This document shows, in pieces, positions 1 through 11,532 of a stretch of DNA of 64,000 nt. Origin of the DNA: Cryptomeria japonica. Lineage: Eukaryota; Streptophyta; Pinopsida; Cupressales; Cupressaceae. The notes under the pieces were generated by a model. It was given only the letters and a program-made list of their open reading frames with translations. It was not told the DNA's origin and did not search any database. The stretch covers positions 461,062,072 through 461,126,071 of the forward strand of contig NC_081406.1 of NCBI RefSeq assembly GCF_030272615.1, written 5' to 3'. Position numbers and translations under genes: made by a program. Positions within the stretch are counted from its first letter, which is position 1, and each line of letters begins with the position of its first letter.

Positions 1-239
1 TCTCCATCCAAAATATTTTTCTTCCAAAAATCCAACAACCCCCAAAAAAATTTCCAACCTAGGCTAAATGGAATGAATTTTGACCTAATTCCCAACTTCA
101 AATTTTAAACATCTTTTAAATAAAAATGAAAAATCATTCTTTTCAACTATTCAAAAATCTAACTTGCTTTTCTAACTAAAATTAAAATGCTTCTCTCTCA
201 TTTAAATTTAATTTTCTCAATATTAACAAGCTAACATTT
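1..239 (-). repeat. LTR-like repeat copy A, part left of the LINE
   Basis: AT-rich, non-coding. It aligns base for base, with small indels, to 12,067-12,312: both open with TCTCCATCCAAAA and share the blocks CCAACCTAGG and ATTCTTTTCAACTATTCAAA. The alignment resumes at 7,747 after the LINE. It is therefore the interrupted left part of a repeat whose second copy lies at 12,067-13,351. The window starts inside it, so its true left end is unknown. Confidence 0.8.
225..239. repeat. LINE target-site duplication, left copy
   Basis: AACAAGCTAACATTT here recurs at 7,732-7,746 directly after the poly(A) of the LINE. The uninterrupted paralogue at 12,303-12,317 has this sequence once. The last T's merge with a T run at the LINE 5' junction, so the right edge is uncertain by a few bases. 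Confidence 0.85.
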
Positions 240-342
240 TTTTTTTTTGGGTATCTTGGGCGGGCGATATATTAGGTAGCGAAGACATTGCAGACAATAA
301 ATATAGCAAAGCTAAAGCTGAGACTCTTGCCAATGGAGAAGA

Positions 343-645
343 CTACGCTTTGTGTGAATCACCTCTTGTTTGCGGATCTGAAAATGAGGGAGCCCTAAAT
401 TTCAATAGACCCGTATAAGGTTGTTGGCACTTGCACGTCCTTGGATTGAGCTTCAGGTTTCCATGGCATTTTTCATCCCCACATTGTGCCATATTTGTTT
501 CATAGCTTTCCTCTGGCACAGTGGTTTGACATTCTCTAGATCTTGAAAGACTAGTTCCAGGGTTACAAGTTGGGTTTCCTGCAATCTTGAAGAGGTTCAT
601 GCCCTTTAGCAACCAGCGACTCAGAGGAATATGCAATGAACCTTG
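343..645 (-). pseudogene. LRR receptor-like kinase fragment (extracellular Cys-rich segment)
   Basis: The minus-strand frame reads about 97 residues with GNPTCNPG, a CGDEKC Cys pair, a CKCQQPYTG block and FRAPSFSD. In the plant LRR receptor kinase group that includes Arabidopsis At5g49760 and HPCA1, a region just after the LRRs has the order GNP-C, paired Cys, C-C-YPYxG, FRAPxF, and this segment follows it. There is no kinase domain, LRR or transmembrane part. The frame stops soon after FRAPSFSD; a possible splice donor (AG/GTGATT) lies at about 362, so the sequence beyond may be intron. It sits antisense at the 5' end of LINE copy 1, between the target duplication and the LINE proper, so it looks like captured host sequence. 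Family call is from motif order only. Confidence 0.6.
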
Positions 646-830
646 ATTGTGTTGTAGGAAAGATTCATCAGCAATACAGATTCCAGCACACCCTTCAATA
701 ATAGATATAGCAGATTATCTATAACAATGATAGCATGATAAGCAACTCCATGCCCAGGCAAGAATATAATTGTTGTTGTTTGCAGACCACCAAACAAAAT
801 AGAGATAAGACTGCAATTTCTTGCTCAGTA

Positions 831-3003
831 TGGGCGAAACTAGGGTTATTGGTGAATGGGCTGATGTGGGCTGGGATGATCCGCTGCATGTCCCACAACT
901 GGTCTTCATGTAGGGCAAATAGGTAGATATGGCGGCACAGAATTGGTTGAGGGAAGACTTAAGAAATTTCAAAGCGGTCTCCAAGTATTTTTAGGGTTTT
1001 TTCAGAGGTCCAAGCAGTGGAAATTGGCAGAGTATGCACAGATCTGGTGAAGGGCATCAACGATTTTTGGATCCTATGCAAAAGTTGTGAAGTTTTCATC
1101 TATAAATGAGGCAGCTAGGGTTTCTTGGCTGAATGCTGGTGAAAAGATGATGGACAAACAGTCTAACAGTAACCCGCTTGAGTTATCTTCGTCACATCAA
1201 AGGGGGGATAAGGTAAGGGAATCTTTGACATCAGGAAAAGATGATAAGGTAGGTGAAAATCAAACTGACTCTGATTTAGGAGGTGGGTCTTCACAGGTAT
1301 GGGCTCCTATTCCATGCATTGATTTACTTGATTCTATTGTGGATTTGAAAGCTTGTTGTTTGCATACGCATGCTATTTCTGGGGAAATATGGGGGGATGC
1401 AACTAGTTTATCTAAATTTCATCAAAAATTGCAGAAAAAGTGGTCTGATATGTGTTATTTTCAATTACTCTCTACAAATGCATTTATTATTGTTTTCAAC
1501 TCTTCTTCTATTAGGGATGAAGTTTTAAAATCTTCACATTACTAGTTTGGTAAAAATTTAGTGTTTGTTTCGGCTTGGAAACCATTTTATGTCCCTGCTT
1601 GGTCAAGCTTTAAATTAGTTCCTTTCTGGTTTGGCTTGCCCAAATTACTGTTTGAATTTATGGACCCAGAGGTTTTGCAACAAATTGGTAATACTTGTGG
1701 TTCTTTCTTATCATCAAGATTTGATTTTGTGGAGGGGAAGGTTTTGGTAAAAATCTATGTCTTGACTAATCCTAATAATGTTTTCCCTCAGACCTGTATC
1801 ATTAAATCACATGAGGGTATCTGGAAACAACCAATTAATAAGTTTGAGAAAGACTTTGGTAAAACTTCCTTGTAATTGGATGCTCCTTTTCTTATGGATT
1901 TTTTGAAATCCTCTATTTTGGATAAACTATTAGTTAATGGTTCCACTAGAAAAGATCCTGCTACTTTTGAGGTTAACCAGGCTATGAGGGATGTTGGGAA
2001 GCGAGAGGTTTATGTTGTGTCTCATGATCCAGAGTCTATAGGGTTATTTACAAGTAAGGATAAGATAAGAGCTCACCAAAATATTGTGGTTTCCGGGGAC
2101 AACAATGTGGAGGATCTGCTTCCAAATCTCTCTACCTCGAAATCCTTGGATAAGTCACTAAATGATGGTGGTGGGAATCCTGTCTATCCTGTGAAGTCAA
2201 AAGAATACTTAGAAAGTTGTCAAGGGATTGGTCAGATTTTTGCAAAGAATGATGGGGTTGTTTCGGAGTCTAATGTTGGGGTTTCTTCTATAGGGTTTCC
2301 TGATGATGCTATCCTTGCTCAACAAGTCAAAGAATTGGTGTCTAATTCTTCACAACATGTTGATGTGGATGTGGATAATAACACTGCCTTAGGAAATAAT
2401 ATTTAGTTGGGGGACATTCCTGTTATTGTGCCAGATGAAAATTTGGTTCACCAAGTAAATGATCTTTTTAAAGATCATGAGCATCAGATGGATGAGGACA
2501 TTACGAATAGGGTTATCTGTTCCATTAAGAATGACTTGGGGGGAATTAAATCGACCCTTCCTATTTCTACATCTGCTAACCCTTTTGAGGTTTTGGCCTC
2601 ATCAGAAGTGGGCATCATAGATAATTTAGTCATGACTTCTCCTAATTCAAGTAAGAGTTTACCAATTGTTCAAACTACTCTAATTAGGGCTTCACCTATG
2701 GTTTCTCTTGGTAGGGGTAGGCCTCCAAAGAATCAAAAGACTCAATTGGAAATTGATGTTGGGATTTAGCAGACTTTGTCTCTTTCTCCTGGTGTTGGGA
2801 AAGGGAATCATTTGGTTTCTCTTAGTGATGCTATGAAAGGAAGTGGTACTCCTAAGGGTAAGAGGAGTAAGAGGTTTATTATCTGTCCTCCTGTGACTAG
2901 GTCAGGGACTATGAAGCGTAATGTTCAAAGTAGTTTTAGAGAAGGGAAGTCTTCTCCATCTAAAGGAAAGAGGGGAGCCTCTGTCTCCCATCGAGAGAAA
3001 TGA
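831..3003 (+). pseudogene. LINE copy 1 ORF1 (RNA-binding, DUF4283-like), decayed
   Basis: ORF1 of plant L1 elements encodes the nucleic-acid-binding partner of the element RNA. The ATG at 831 opens a frame with EWADVGWDDP that matches SWADVAWEDP at the start of ORF1 in copy 2. From 1,087 one frame runs to the TGA at 3,001 with only four internal stops (1,543, 1,873, 2,404, 2,767); a frameshift lies between 831 and 1,087. The middle (about 1,300-1,850) has W-PIPCIDL, a GLP-L-EFMDPEVLQQIG stretch and VLVKIYVL, the layout of the DUF4283 fold of plant LINE ORF1. The C terminus is Lys/Arg/Ser-rich. I saw no zinc knuckle. The stop at 1,543 replaces a Trp codon of copy 2. The ORF1 stop overlaps the ORF2 start (ATGA at 3,000-3,003). 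Confidence 0.85.
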
Positions 3004-6000
3004 GAATTATATCTTGGAATGTTAGGGGCTTGAATGCCCCTAACAAGAGGTGCTTAATTAAGTCCCAGATGGACTTAGTTAAGTGTGATATTTTCATGTT
3101 GCAAGAGACAAAATTGTCAAAGGAGTCTACTAATTTGGTTTTTTCTTCTTGGAGAAAGTGGGAATTCCTCTCCTCTCCAGATTGTGGTGCATCAAGGGGT
3201 TTGGCATTGCTTTGGATTAACTATAACATTGAGGTTGAGCTAGTTGCTTCTACTGTAAACTGACTGTTGGCCTTAGTTAAAAGCAAGCTTTCGAAGGTTA
3301 AGTTTTGGATTTTTAATATTTATGCTGCTTCTGGTATTCAAAGGAAATCTAAATTATGGGGAGATCTTAAGAGAATTTCCTCCCCTTTAAGGCATGGTCC
3401 CTTTATAATCTTTGAGGGGGATTTTAATGCTATCACTGACTTGGGAGAAAAGAAAGGAGGTATTCTTCCTAATAAAAAATAATGGAAGACTTTGGGATGT
3501 TCATTAAAGACATGGATCTTTTTGATTGTCAGTTTCAAAATGGGATTTTCACATGGAGAAATATGCGAAGAGATTTTTCTCAAATTGTGGAAAGGTTAGA
3601 CCGGTTTTTGTTATCAGATGTTTGGATTGATTCAAAGTTCAATTTTTTTTCTTCTATTCTTCCAGTTTCGGGGTTAGATCATTTTCCAATTTCCCTATCA
3701 ATTTGGGAAGATAAAGATCCATTTAAGTCACCCTTTAAATTTGAACCTATGTGGTTTAGAGATTCTTCCTTTTCTCCTTTGCTCAAAAAATGGTGGAGTT
3801 CTACTCCTTATTGCTCTGGATCCCGAATGTTTCAAATTGTTAAGAAGTTGAGATTTTTGAAATTTAACATTAGAGAATGGAATATCTTGCATTTTAAGAA
3901 CATCTTTTAGGAAAAACAGAGGATTCAAGATATGATTGAATGTCTTAATTCACATGTGATTCAACATGGTATGGTGCCTCTTGTTTTTGATGAACTAAAA
4001 TTGCTAAAAGTAGAGCTTGAAGAAGTTTTGTCCAGATAAGAAATCTATTGGAGACAGAAATTGAGGGAGATCTAGCTTTCAGATGGTGATAGAAATACAA
4101 AAAAAATTTACTCTTCAACAAAAATGAAGAGAAGTAAAAATAGGATATCTTGTATTGAGTGTCGAAATGGCAAACTTTTAACAAAACAGGAGGATATTGC
4201 TTCAGAGGTAGTTAGGTTTTTAAGTCACTATTGTCTTTGGAGCATGAAGATCTTCATAATAACATTTCTTCTAATATTCCTTCTTTGGTATCTTTGGAAG
4301 ATAATAAAATGTTGATGTCTCCTTTTTCTTTGGATGAAGTTAAGAATGTTGTTTTCATAATGAACCCTGATAAGGCTCTAGGACCGGATGGCTTTACTCC
4401 TTTATTTTTTCAGAAATGTTGGGATTTTGTGGGAAATGATGTTTTATTGGCCCTTGAGGAAGCTAGAAGGAATAGGTCTATTTTGAAAGAGCTTAATAAT
4501 ACAATGATTGTAATTATTCCTCAAAAGGAGGTTACCAGGACATTTGTTGATTTTCACCCTATTGCTTTATGTAATAATTGGTACAAGATTTTTACCAAGG
4601 CTATTTCTTTAAGGTTGGCTAAAATTTTACCTAAGATCATTTCTTTAGAAGAAGGGGGTTTTGTTCCAGGAAGGGAGACAACAGAGGGAGCTATAGTGGC
4701 ACATGAGGTTCTGCATTCTATTTCTACTCAGAGAATCCTGACCATGATCCTCAAATTAATATGATGAAAGCATATGATAGAGTAGAATGGGGGGCATTGT
4801 GTGTTGTTCTACTTAAATTGGGCTTTTCCAAGGCATGGGTCAAATGGATTCATGCTTGTATTTCTTCTACAAGGTTCTTGGTTCTAATTAATGGATCCCC
4901 TTGTGGTTTTTTCTCCTCTTCTGGGGGTTTGAGGCAGGGAGATCCCCTATCTCCTTTCTTGTTCATTCTTCTAGCTAAAACATTCAGTTGGGCTATAAGA
5001 GCCACTAAGATAGGAGGGCTTTGGAAGGGAATTAGGATTCAGAATGTTCCACAAAGTATTTCACATTGCTTGTTTGCAGATGATACCTTTTTATTTGGTC
5101 AAGCCTCTTTGGGTGAGGCAAGAGTGATAAAGGGGATAATACAGAATTATGCATCCTTTTCTGGTTAGAGAAACAATGTTGATAAGTCAAATATTTTTTT
5201 CCTTCATGCTTCACAATTGGTTCAGGATAGATTGAAGATTTTTTGGGGATTTGCATCTGGAAATCTTCGTTGTTCTTATCTTGGTATACCTTTCTTCATT
5301 AAGAAGGATAGAATTAAGTTTTGGGATAAGATCATTTCAGTTATCTCTAGAAGGATCCTATCCTAGAATCATAGATGGTTATCTTTGGCTGGTAAGATTG
5401 TTCTTATTAAGTATGTCCTAAATGTTGTTCCTATTTATCTCATGTTTGTTTTGCAATCTTTGAAAGTGGCTCTTGTTATTTTGCAGGATACTCTCAGGTC
5501 CTTCCTTTAGAGTAATAATAAATATGGTAAGAAAAAACTCCCTCTGGTAGCATGGGATAAAGTTTGTTTGCCTAAAAACCTTGGGGGCACAGGCATTAGG
5601 AGTCTGGAAAGTCAGAATTTAGCCTTAGGTGCTAAGTTGGTTTAGAAATTGTATGAGAGACCATTTTCCTTTTGGGCACAAATTATGTTTGCTAAATATT
5701 CAAATAACGGACCAAGAGAATATGTTTTCCAAGTTTCTAATTTACCGTCTAGTTTAGTTATTTAGAATTTTCTATGTAAATGTAGATCAGTGATTTTGCC
5801 TCATCTCTCATGGATTGTTCATAATGGTAGAAAGGTCAGGTATTGGGAGGAAGTTTGGAATGGACATCCCCCTCTGGTGAACTCGAGGGATTGGTCTCCT
5901 TTAATTTCCACTCTTTCTTCCCTTTGGGGTGTCTTTGTGGCTGATTATTTTGAAATTGAGTATAGTGGGAATCTTAAGGTGGCAAAATGGAAATCAATTG

Positions 6001-7238
6001 TGTTTTTAGATATTGATCAAAATGTAAAATTGGAATATGAAAAGATGTTGGCGGAGAGTAATAATTCTTTTTGATGTTGACGATGAGCTTATCTGGACAA
6101 GGAATATCTCTGGTAAGTACATAGCTAAGGATGGCTATAATTCTCTCTTGGTTGCTAAAGATTTATCTACTTGGCCATACAAGCTATTTTGGCATATGGC
6201 TTGCCTCCCAAAGGCTGGTGCTTTTTCTTGGTTAGCGGTGCAGGACAGGGTCCTTACAGAAATGAGGTTGGATAGGCTGGGTATTACTGCAGTATTTTCT
6301 TGTGTATTTTGTAATAAAAATTTAGAATCCTCTGCACACTTGTTTCTTCATTGTGATTTTGCCTATGCTTGCTGGCAGTGGTTATTTGAAAAGCTTAATC
6401 TTTCCTTTGTTATTGGTAAGGATCTCCTTTCCCACTTTAGACCCTGGCCTCTCCTATTTGCCTCATCTTTCTATGCATGTCTTTGGATTATTTCTCCATC
6501 TATTGTGATTTGGAAAATTTGGTTAGAGCGTAATAATAGGATTTTTAAACAAACAAGTTCTTCCTTGGTAGAGGTTTTATTAAGGATTGAATCTTCCATC
6601 TCTAAAGTTGCTTTGTATTTTATCTATAAGAATTTGGAAACCCTTGCCTCTTTTTCTCATTGGGATGATAGGGTAACTAGAGTTTGGAGAATGTTATCAG
6701 TCTTGCCTTCTCATTGATCTATTTTAAATAAGACTAATGCTATAAGTAAGAGAAATTTTGCTTGCTAGAAACCTCCTCCACAAGGGCACTTTAAATTGAA
6801 TTTTGATGGTGCTTCTTGTGGGAACCCTGGCCTGGCAGGGCAGGTATGGTAATTTATGATCATAAGGTAAGATTTATTTAGGCTCATTGTCATGCAATTG
6901 GTTTCAAGTCTAACAATTATGCATAATTATTTGCTTTGTCCTTTGGTTTGGATATGGCTATATCTTTGGGAATTAAGGACTTGATAATTGAGGGTGATTC
7001 TATGGTTATTATTCAAAGTGTCATGAAAAAGAAGTTGAATTGTTGGCAATTACAATATATACTAGATCATATTTTGCAAAAATTAGACTTTTTTGATTCC
7101 TTCTTGATTTCCCACTGTTATAGGGAAGTGAATAAGATTGCAGATTTCTTGGCTAATTTAGCCATTGACAGTGATGCTAATATGCGGGAGGTAAGTGCGG
7201 TTGAGATCCCTTCCTCAGTTTTGGAATTTTTGAAGTAA
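3000..7238 (+). pseudogene. LINE copy 1 ORF2 (endonuclease - reverse transcriptase - RNase H), decayed
   Basis: ORF2 nicks the target and copies the element RNA in place. Domains in order: an APE-type endonuclease from 3,000 (IISWNVRGLNAP, LQETKLS, EGDFNAITD at about 3,417, then SGLDHFPIS at about 3,670); reverse transcriptase about 4,330-5,200 with DKALGPDGFTPLFFQ, GLRQGDPLSPFLF and FADD at 5,073-5,084; the zinc-binding region after RT at about 6,100-6,420 (FSWLAVQDRVLT, CVFC, HLFLHCDFA); and RNase H at about 6,790-7,210 (NFDGASCGNPG, IEGDSMVII, REVNKIADFLANLA). Frameshifts (for example near 3,482, 4,230, 4,760 and 6,060) and stops break it. A TAG near 6,766 replaces the Trp of the matching WKPPP in copy 2. 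About 4.2 kb, a normal length for plant L1 ORF2. Confidence 0.9.
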
Positions 7239-7733
7239 AGAAGGGCATAGTTGTTGTCTTCATCAACCTCCTTATTTGGTGTGGCTTTTCTTTGGTGTGG
7301 GTTCTACTATGCTTGATCACAATGTTTATTTTGACATGGTGTCTGATTATGGTTTCATTTCTGCTATGTGGTATCATTCTAACTAGTGGTTGGAGAATTG
7401 TGTTTCATAGACAGGGGTGGTTCAGACTGGTATTTTTTGGCAGCATTGGATATGCATCCTTCAGTGATCATACTTTAAGCTTCCTTCTATATACTTCTAT
7501 TGGCGGCTTCCTTTATATCTAATGCAGCTTATGAAATTGGGATGGGTTTTTTGATGTACTATGCCAATGGGCATTTGGTATTGGGTAGAATAGGGTTGTG
7601 TTACTTAAGCAATACTAAAGGGTTTTCTTACTAGTTCTTTCCCTTCAGTTCTTTTTGAACCAGAGACTGTAAAAAAACTTTTAAAATTTAATATAGTTCA
7701 GTGGTTCTATCCACTTTTATCAAAAAAAAAAAA
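7239..7733 (+). other. LINE copy 1 3' UTR and poly(A)
   Basis: Non-coding, T/G-rich sequence after the ORF2 stop. The last roughly 120 bases resemble the end of copy 2 (shared GGTTTTCTT then GTTCTTTCC). The tail A run is at 7,722-7,733, directly before the right target duplication. The rest does not match the much longer 3' region of copy 2. Confidence 0.75.
7700..7721 (+). promoter_or_regulatory. LINE 3'-terminal stem-loop plus TTTATC
   Basis: AGTGG (7,700-7,704), a 6-base loop, CCACT (7,711-7,715), then TTTATC and poly(A). Copy 2 has the same perfect 5-bp stem with a different loop, followed by the same TTTATC and A run. Conserved stem with diverged loop suggests the hairpin is used, most likely as the 3' end the reverse transcriptase recognises; that role is inferred. 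Confidence 0.6.
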
Positions 7734-7746
7734 CAAGCTAACATTT
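7732..7746. repeat. LINE target-site duplication, right copy
   Basis: AACAAGCTAACATTT, identical to 225-239; its first two A's may belong to the poly(A). Confidence 0.85.
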
Positions 7747-8774
7747 ATATTTCACAATATTGATGAGGGTAAAATATTTTAATTAAATTAATTCCCCAAA
7801 ATCAATCTTTCACACTAAATCAAAATATATATGATTAAAACTTACTTTTCTAATCAAAATTGATTTTCTTAAAAGGGTAAAATTAACCTTTCCTTACCAA
7901 AATGCAAAAGATTAAATTATTTATATTTCAAATAACTTTAAATCTTTCACTTTTAAAATGCATAAACTAAATAAATTCATGATTTAAAATTAACCATTAA
8001 ATTAAACTCGTGACAAACATAAATAAAGCGATCTTTTTTAATTAATGATTATTTACATAAAAGAAACTTATTTATTTTAATTCCTCAATTACTAATGCGT
8101 AAATGAACACATTAAATTAAATTAAATACTTAAAATTGCTACAAACATAAATATAGCGATCCTTTTTAATTAATGATTAATCACCTAGAAGAAACCTATT
8201 TATTCTGATTTCTCAATTACTAATGCATAAATGAACACATTAAAACAAATTAAATACTTAGGATAAAGTACTCCATTTTACCACACACAAGGCATGCAAA
8301 CCAAGAAAGCCAACCAATCACACGACGTGCAAAACCATACGAAAAGGAAACCAACGGACCACACACGATGCTCACTTGATCATGGCTAAGGCAAGACGAG
8401 GGTTTTACGACCACCTAATCCAAATTCTAAGGATGAAAGAGGTATACTCAACCCTGCGAATCCTGATGGAGAGGAAACTCGCACCTAGGCGGTACTGTAC
8501 CTACAATCTCCTGCACCCATGAGTCACAAAAACATACATATATATATATACATATTCAATGAAGGTGTTAGCTCAAGATTTATAACAAAAATTAGGGAGA
8601 CAATTAAACTTACATAAGAATCGATGCTAAAGCATATTAACAGGTATGCACAATATTCGTATTATCTAATCTACAACATTAAATCACGGTAAAACAACCA
8701 TTCAAGAATGCCACATAGGAAGTCAACCAAGGTCAAACTAGTTTTGCAAGGCTGATTAGGGTAGGGACACTACA
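7747..8774 (-). repeat. LTR-like repeat copy A, part right of the LINE
   Basis: Continues the alignment with copy B (12,318-13,351), including the shared stretches CTCACTTGATCATGGCTAAG and AGAATGCCACATAG. It ends CTACA at 8,774, which on the minus strand reads TGTAGTGTCCCTACCC; copy B ends in the same way. A TGTAG start at a sharp homology boundary is typical of plant Ty3/gypsy LTRs. No ORF of interest. It contains a short TA run near 8,539. Confidence 0.7.
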
Positions 8775-9127
8775 CCACACATCCTTTCGTGAAGACAAGG
8801 ATGATGGTTTTCCATTTAAGGCCTTCTCACAGCATGTTGAGTCTATGTTAGCACTCATCCCATGTATGAGGCACAATTATCTTACTTAGAGATTCATTAA
8901 CAACACTCTAATATACTATTAGGTTATCACTTATTAGACTCACTTTTGATGGGTTACCCAGCATCCACTCTGGGCGCGACCCCCAATCAAAAGCCACTTT
9001 CCCATACGACACTAGACTATACTCAATCGAACTCGATAAACCAAGAAACACACATGGTCAATCAAATGGAGTTCAAAATGGAAGGAACAACCATTTGGTC
9101 AAACACAACTTCATATGAGGTACACTG
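8775..9127. other. Non-coding spacer after copy A
   Basis: No convincing gene. If copies A and B are LTRs of one minus-strand element, this is the internal sequence before the 3' LTR, but I find no clear polypurine tract and no coding homology. Confidence 0.4.
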
Positions 9128-10160
9128 ACTGATGGTACTCTAACTAGAGACCTGACCAACTATGGTCAATCACAAACCATCATTTGACACCCGCATAAGG
9201 AAATGACCAATTATGACACTACCACAAAGCAACAATCAAAATCGAGACCGAGGGCTGAAACAGGTACCCCAAATCACTCCATACGATAGGGTCCTATCAA
9301 ACAAAGCATGACTTGCCATTACTTAAGCAAAAGCGAATAGAGAAATTAAACTTGCATAGGTAACAATTGGTAAATACAACCTTTTCCCATATTAATTTAA
9401 ACATTAAATGTCAATCAACTTTTCTAAATGATCTAAGTTAGATTGCAATTATCTACCTCATCTAGGTATAATTTGATTCTTGGTTTTCTAACTCCCTAAG
9501 GTTCATTAGCATCGACATACATAAATGCATCCTTATGAGTTCTTAAACCAAGTTCACATGAATATAATTAAATAATCATTAACCAACTAAATAAGATGTT
9601 TATTCTTCAAATAAAACATCATTCTCATACTGGCTCAAAAACAATCTCTCCAATTTTGTCTTTTCCAAGCCCAGTTACACTATACGGATCAAGGAAACAT
9701 AAACATATAAGGAATCCAAATAAAGATAGTCCATTCCTACTTAACAATTATTTCCTTGTGCATATATAGAAAATTACCAAACTCAAATATTAATTACTAT
9801 ATAAATTTTTTAATCCGCAATTAAAAAATATATACAATTAATAATAACAAAATAACAAATTAAGTATCTAATTAGAAAAATATGCATTAATAATAAAATA
9901 CAATTTGAAAATTAATTATAGTATATTGCCACTTATATAATTAATTAATTACAAATAATCATAATCTATTAATTAAATGCCATATTTAAACTTAATTAAA
10001 AACTTAATTAAAATTTACATTTAATAATATTAAATAATTATTATAAATTTTTTTATAATAAAAAAAATTTTTAAAAAAATAATTTTTAAAAACAACAATA
10101 TAATGGGGGGTGGCGAAAAGGGTAGTCGGGCCCATGCTTGTGCAACTGCAAGACCCCTCT
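9128..10160. repeat. Diverged tandem repeat, unit 1
   Basis: Unit 1 begins TGATGGTACTC-TAACTAG and contains CCTGACCAACTATGG, CGATAGGGTCC, TTGCCATTACTT, TTTTCCCATATT and AATGATCTAAGTT, ending in an AT-rich block and AATGGGGGGTGGC. The same landmarks occur in the same order from 10,331. No coding capacity. Confidence 0.7.
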
Positions 10161-10324
10161 GATAATTAATTAAGTTATAGTTACATAGGGTTCGCGTCAT
10201 TTACATTCCTGCCTTTTAGGCGAGCACAACCAATATACAAATGACCACTTCTGTCAATAAATCCTAAATTATCCCTACATAGAAACGGATCCAACTGAGC
10301 ATATTAAAAGCTAATACAAAGGTC
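10161..10324. other. Spacer between the tandem units
   Basis: Unique-looking, non-coding sequence with a short TTAATTAATTAAG-like AT stretch at its start. Nothing else recognised. Confidence 0.3.
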
Positions 10325-11245
10325 CAATGCTTGACGGTACTCTTACTAGGAGCCTGACCAACTATGGCCAACCACAAAACAAACAGACGATAGGGTCCAA
10401 ACAAACATATCCAAGTCTTGCCATTACTTTAAACAAAAGCGAATACAACATTGAGAACTTGCGAGAGCAATAACCAAAAAAAAGGGTACAATCTTTTCCC
10501 ATATTGATTTAAACATTTAAAGGTTGATCAAGTTTTCTAAATGATCTAAGTTGTTTTCGGTTTTCTACCTCATCCAGGTCCAGGTCATTCTTGGTTTTCT
10601 ACTCACTATGTTCATATGCATCAAGACATAACATAAATACATCCCTACCAGTTTTTCAACCAAGTTCACATGAATGGAAAGCATTAATCATCTAAATATG
10701 TTATTTTATCCTTAGATAAACATCATTGACATACTGGTTTGAAACAATACTTTAGTCCCCTTTTCTAGCAACGAAAATTTACCCTTTACAAAAAAGAAAT
10801 ATACATTAAAAGGAATAAAGAAATAGGGAACCTCTTTCCTAATGAAATAAAATCCCCTTGCATATATTTAAAACAATTTCGCAATCCGAAAATATTAAAT
10901 AGCACATATATATCCCAATATATACCTAACTTAATAAAAATTAATGACTAAACAACAATTATTTATTCATTGGGAATATACGCTATAAAGGGACCAATAA
11001 TTAATCTATAATTTATAATATATATTAATATATAAATTATCTAAATTAATATATATCTAAAATATACATTAATCCATAATTAATAATTAATATATAATAA
11101 TAATATATATTAGTTAGAGTTTAATATTAATAATATATATTAACTTAAAATTTAATATATATATATTTTTTTGTTGAAACTAAAAAAAAAATTAATTAAT
11201 TTAAAATTTAATGGAGGGTGGCAAACCCTAGGGCAGCCACGGGCC
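10325..11245. repeat. Diverged tandem repeat, unit 2
   Basis: Same landmark order as unit 1 (TGACGGTACTCTTACTAG, CCTGACCAACTATGG, CGATAGGGTCC, TTTTCCCATATTGATTT, AATGATCTAAGTTG), ending in a longer AT-rich block and AATGGAGGGTGGC. The two units differ by many substitutions and indels, so the duplication is old. Confidence 0.7.
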
Positions 11246-11532
11246 CACCGCCCATCCATGGGAGTGGGGGCGGCCATGCCCTAACCATCGGGCTTGCGGC
11301 CACCATGGTGGACGCAAACCCTCGGCCTCCACATAGTGGAGCCAGGGTCTCTGCGGCCGCTGTGGGGGTTGCAGACCCTTCGGCCTCCACCTTGTGGAGC
11401 AGGGTAGCTGTGGCCACTCATGTGGACGCAGCCCCTCTACCTCCACATGGTGGACATAGGGGTTCTATGGCTATGCAGGAGACAGGAAGGGGAGGGGCGT
11501 GGGTTGAGCTTTGGCTCCTCCCCTTCCCCTAA
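11205..11532. repeat. GC-rich island of hairpin-forming imperfect repeats
   Basis: A sharp GC-rich block in otherwise very AT-rich DNA. Between about 11,285 and 11,470 units of roughly 60 bases repeat, each with a short palindrome: CCACCATGGTGG, CTCCACATAGTGGAG, CTCCACCTTGTGGAG and TCCACATGGTGGA. ORFs of 69-104 codons open on both strands here, but they reflect GC richness and the repeat; I see no protein family in them. Confidence 0.65.

Larger units (their letters stand above)
240..7733 (+). mobile_element. Full-length L1-type LINE, copy 1
   Basis: A non-LTR retrotransposon with ORF1, ORF2 (endonuclease, reverse transcriptase, zinc-binding region, RNase H), a 3' UTR and a poly(A) tail, flanked by a 15-bp direct repeat. 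All parts align with the second copy at 16,001-24,176 on the other strand, so both belong to one family. ORF1 and ORF2 carry several nonsense codons and frameshifts and this copy cannot be active. The first roughly 500 bases (240-735) are not LINE sequence: they are absent from copy 2 and hold an antisense receptor-kinase fragment that ends in a T9 run at the target site. Confidence 0.9.

Noticed and set aside
7292-7522. Hydrophobic 76-residue ORF in the LINE copy 1 3' UTR as a membrane protein
   Set aside because: No counterpart in copy 2, and T-rich sequence gives hydrophobic frames by chance.
8961-8985. tRNA-Lys-type primer site near CTCTGGGCGCGACC
   Set aside because: Only a short partial match and on the wrong side of the supposed LTR; no supporting element structure.
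11208-11446. Overlapping Pro/Ala/Arg-rich ORFs on both strands of the GC island
   Set aside because: Several frames are open at once and follow the hairpin repeat, with no family signature or start context favouring one.
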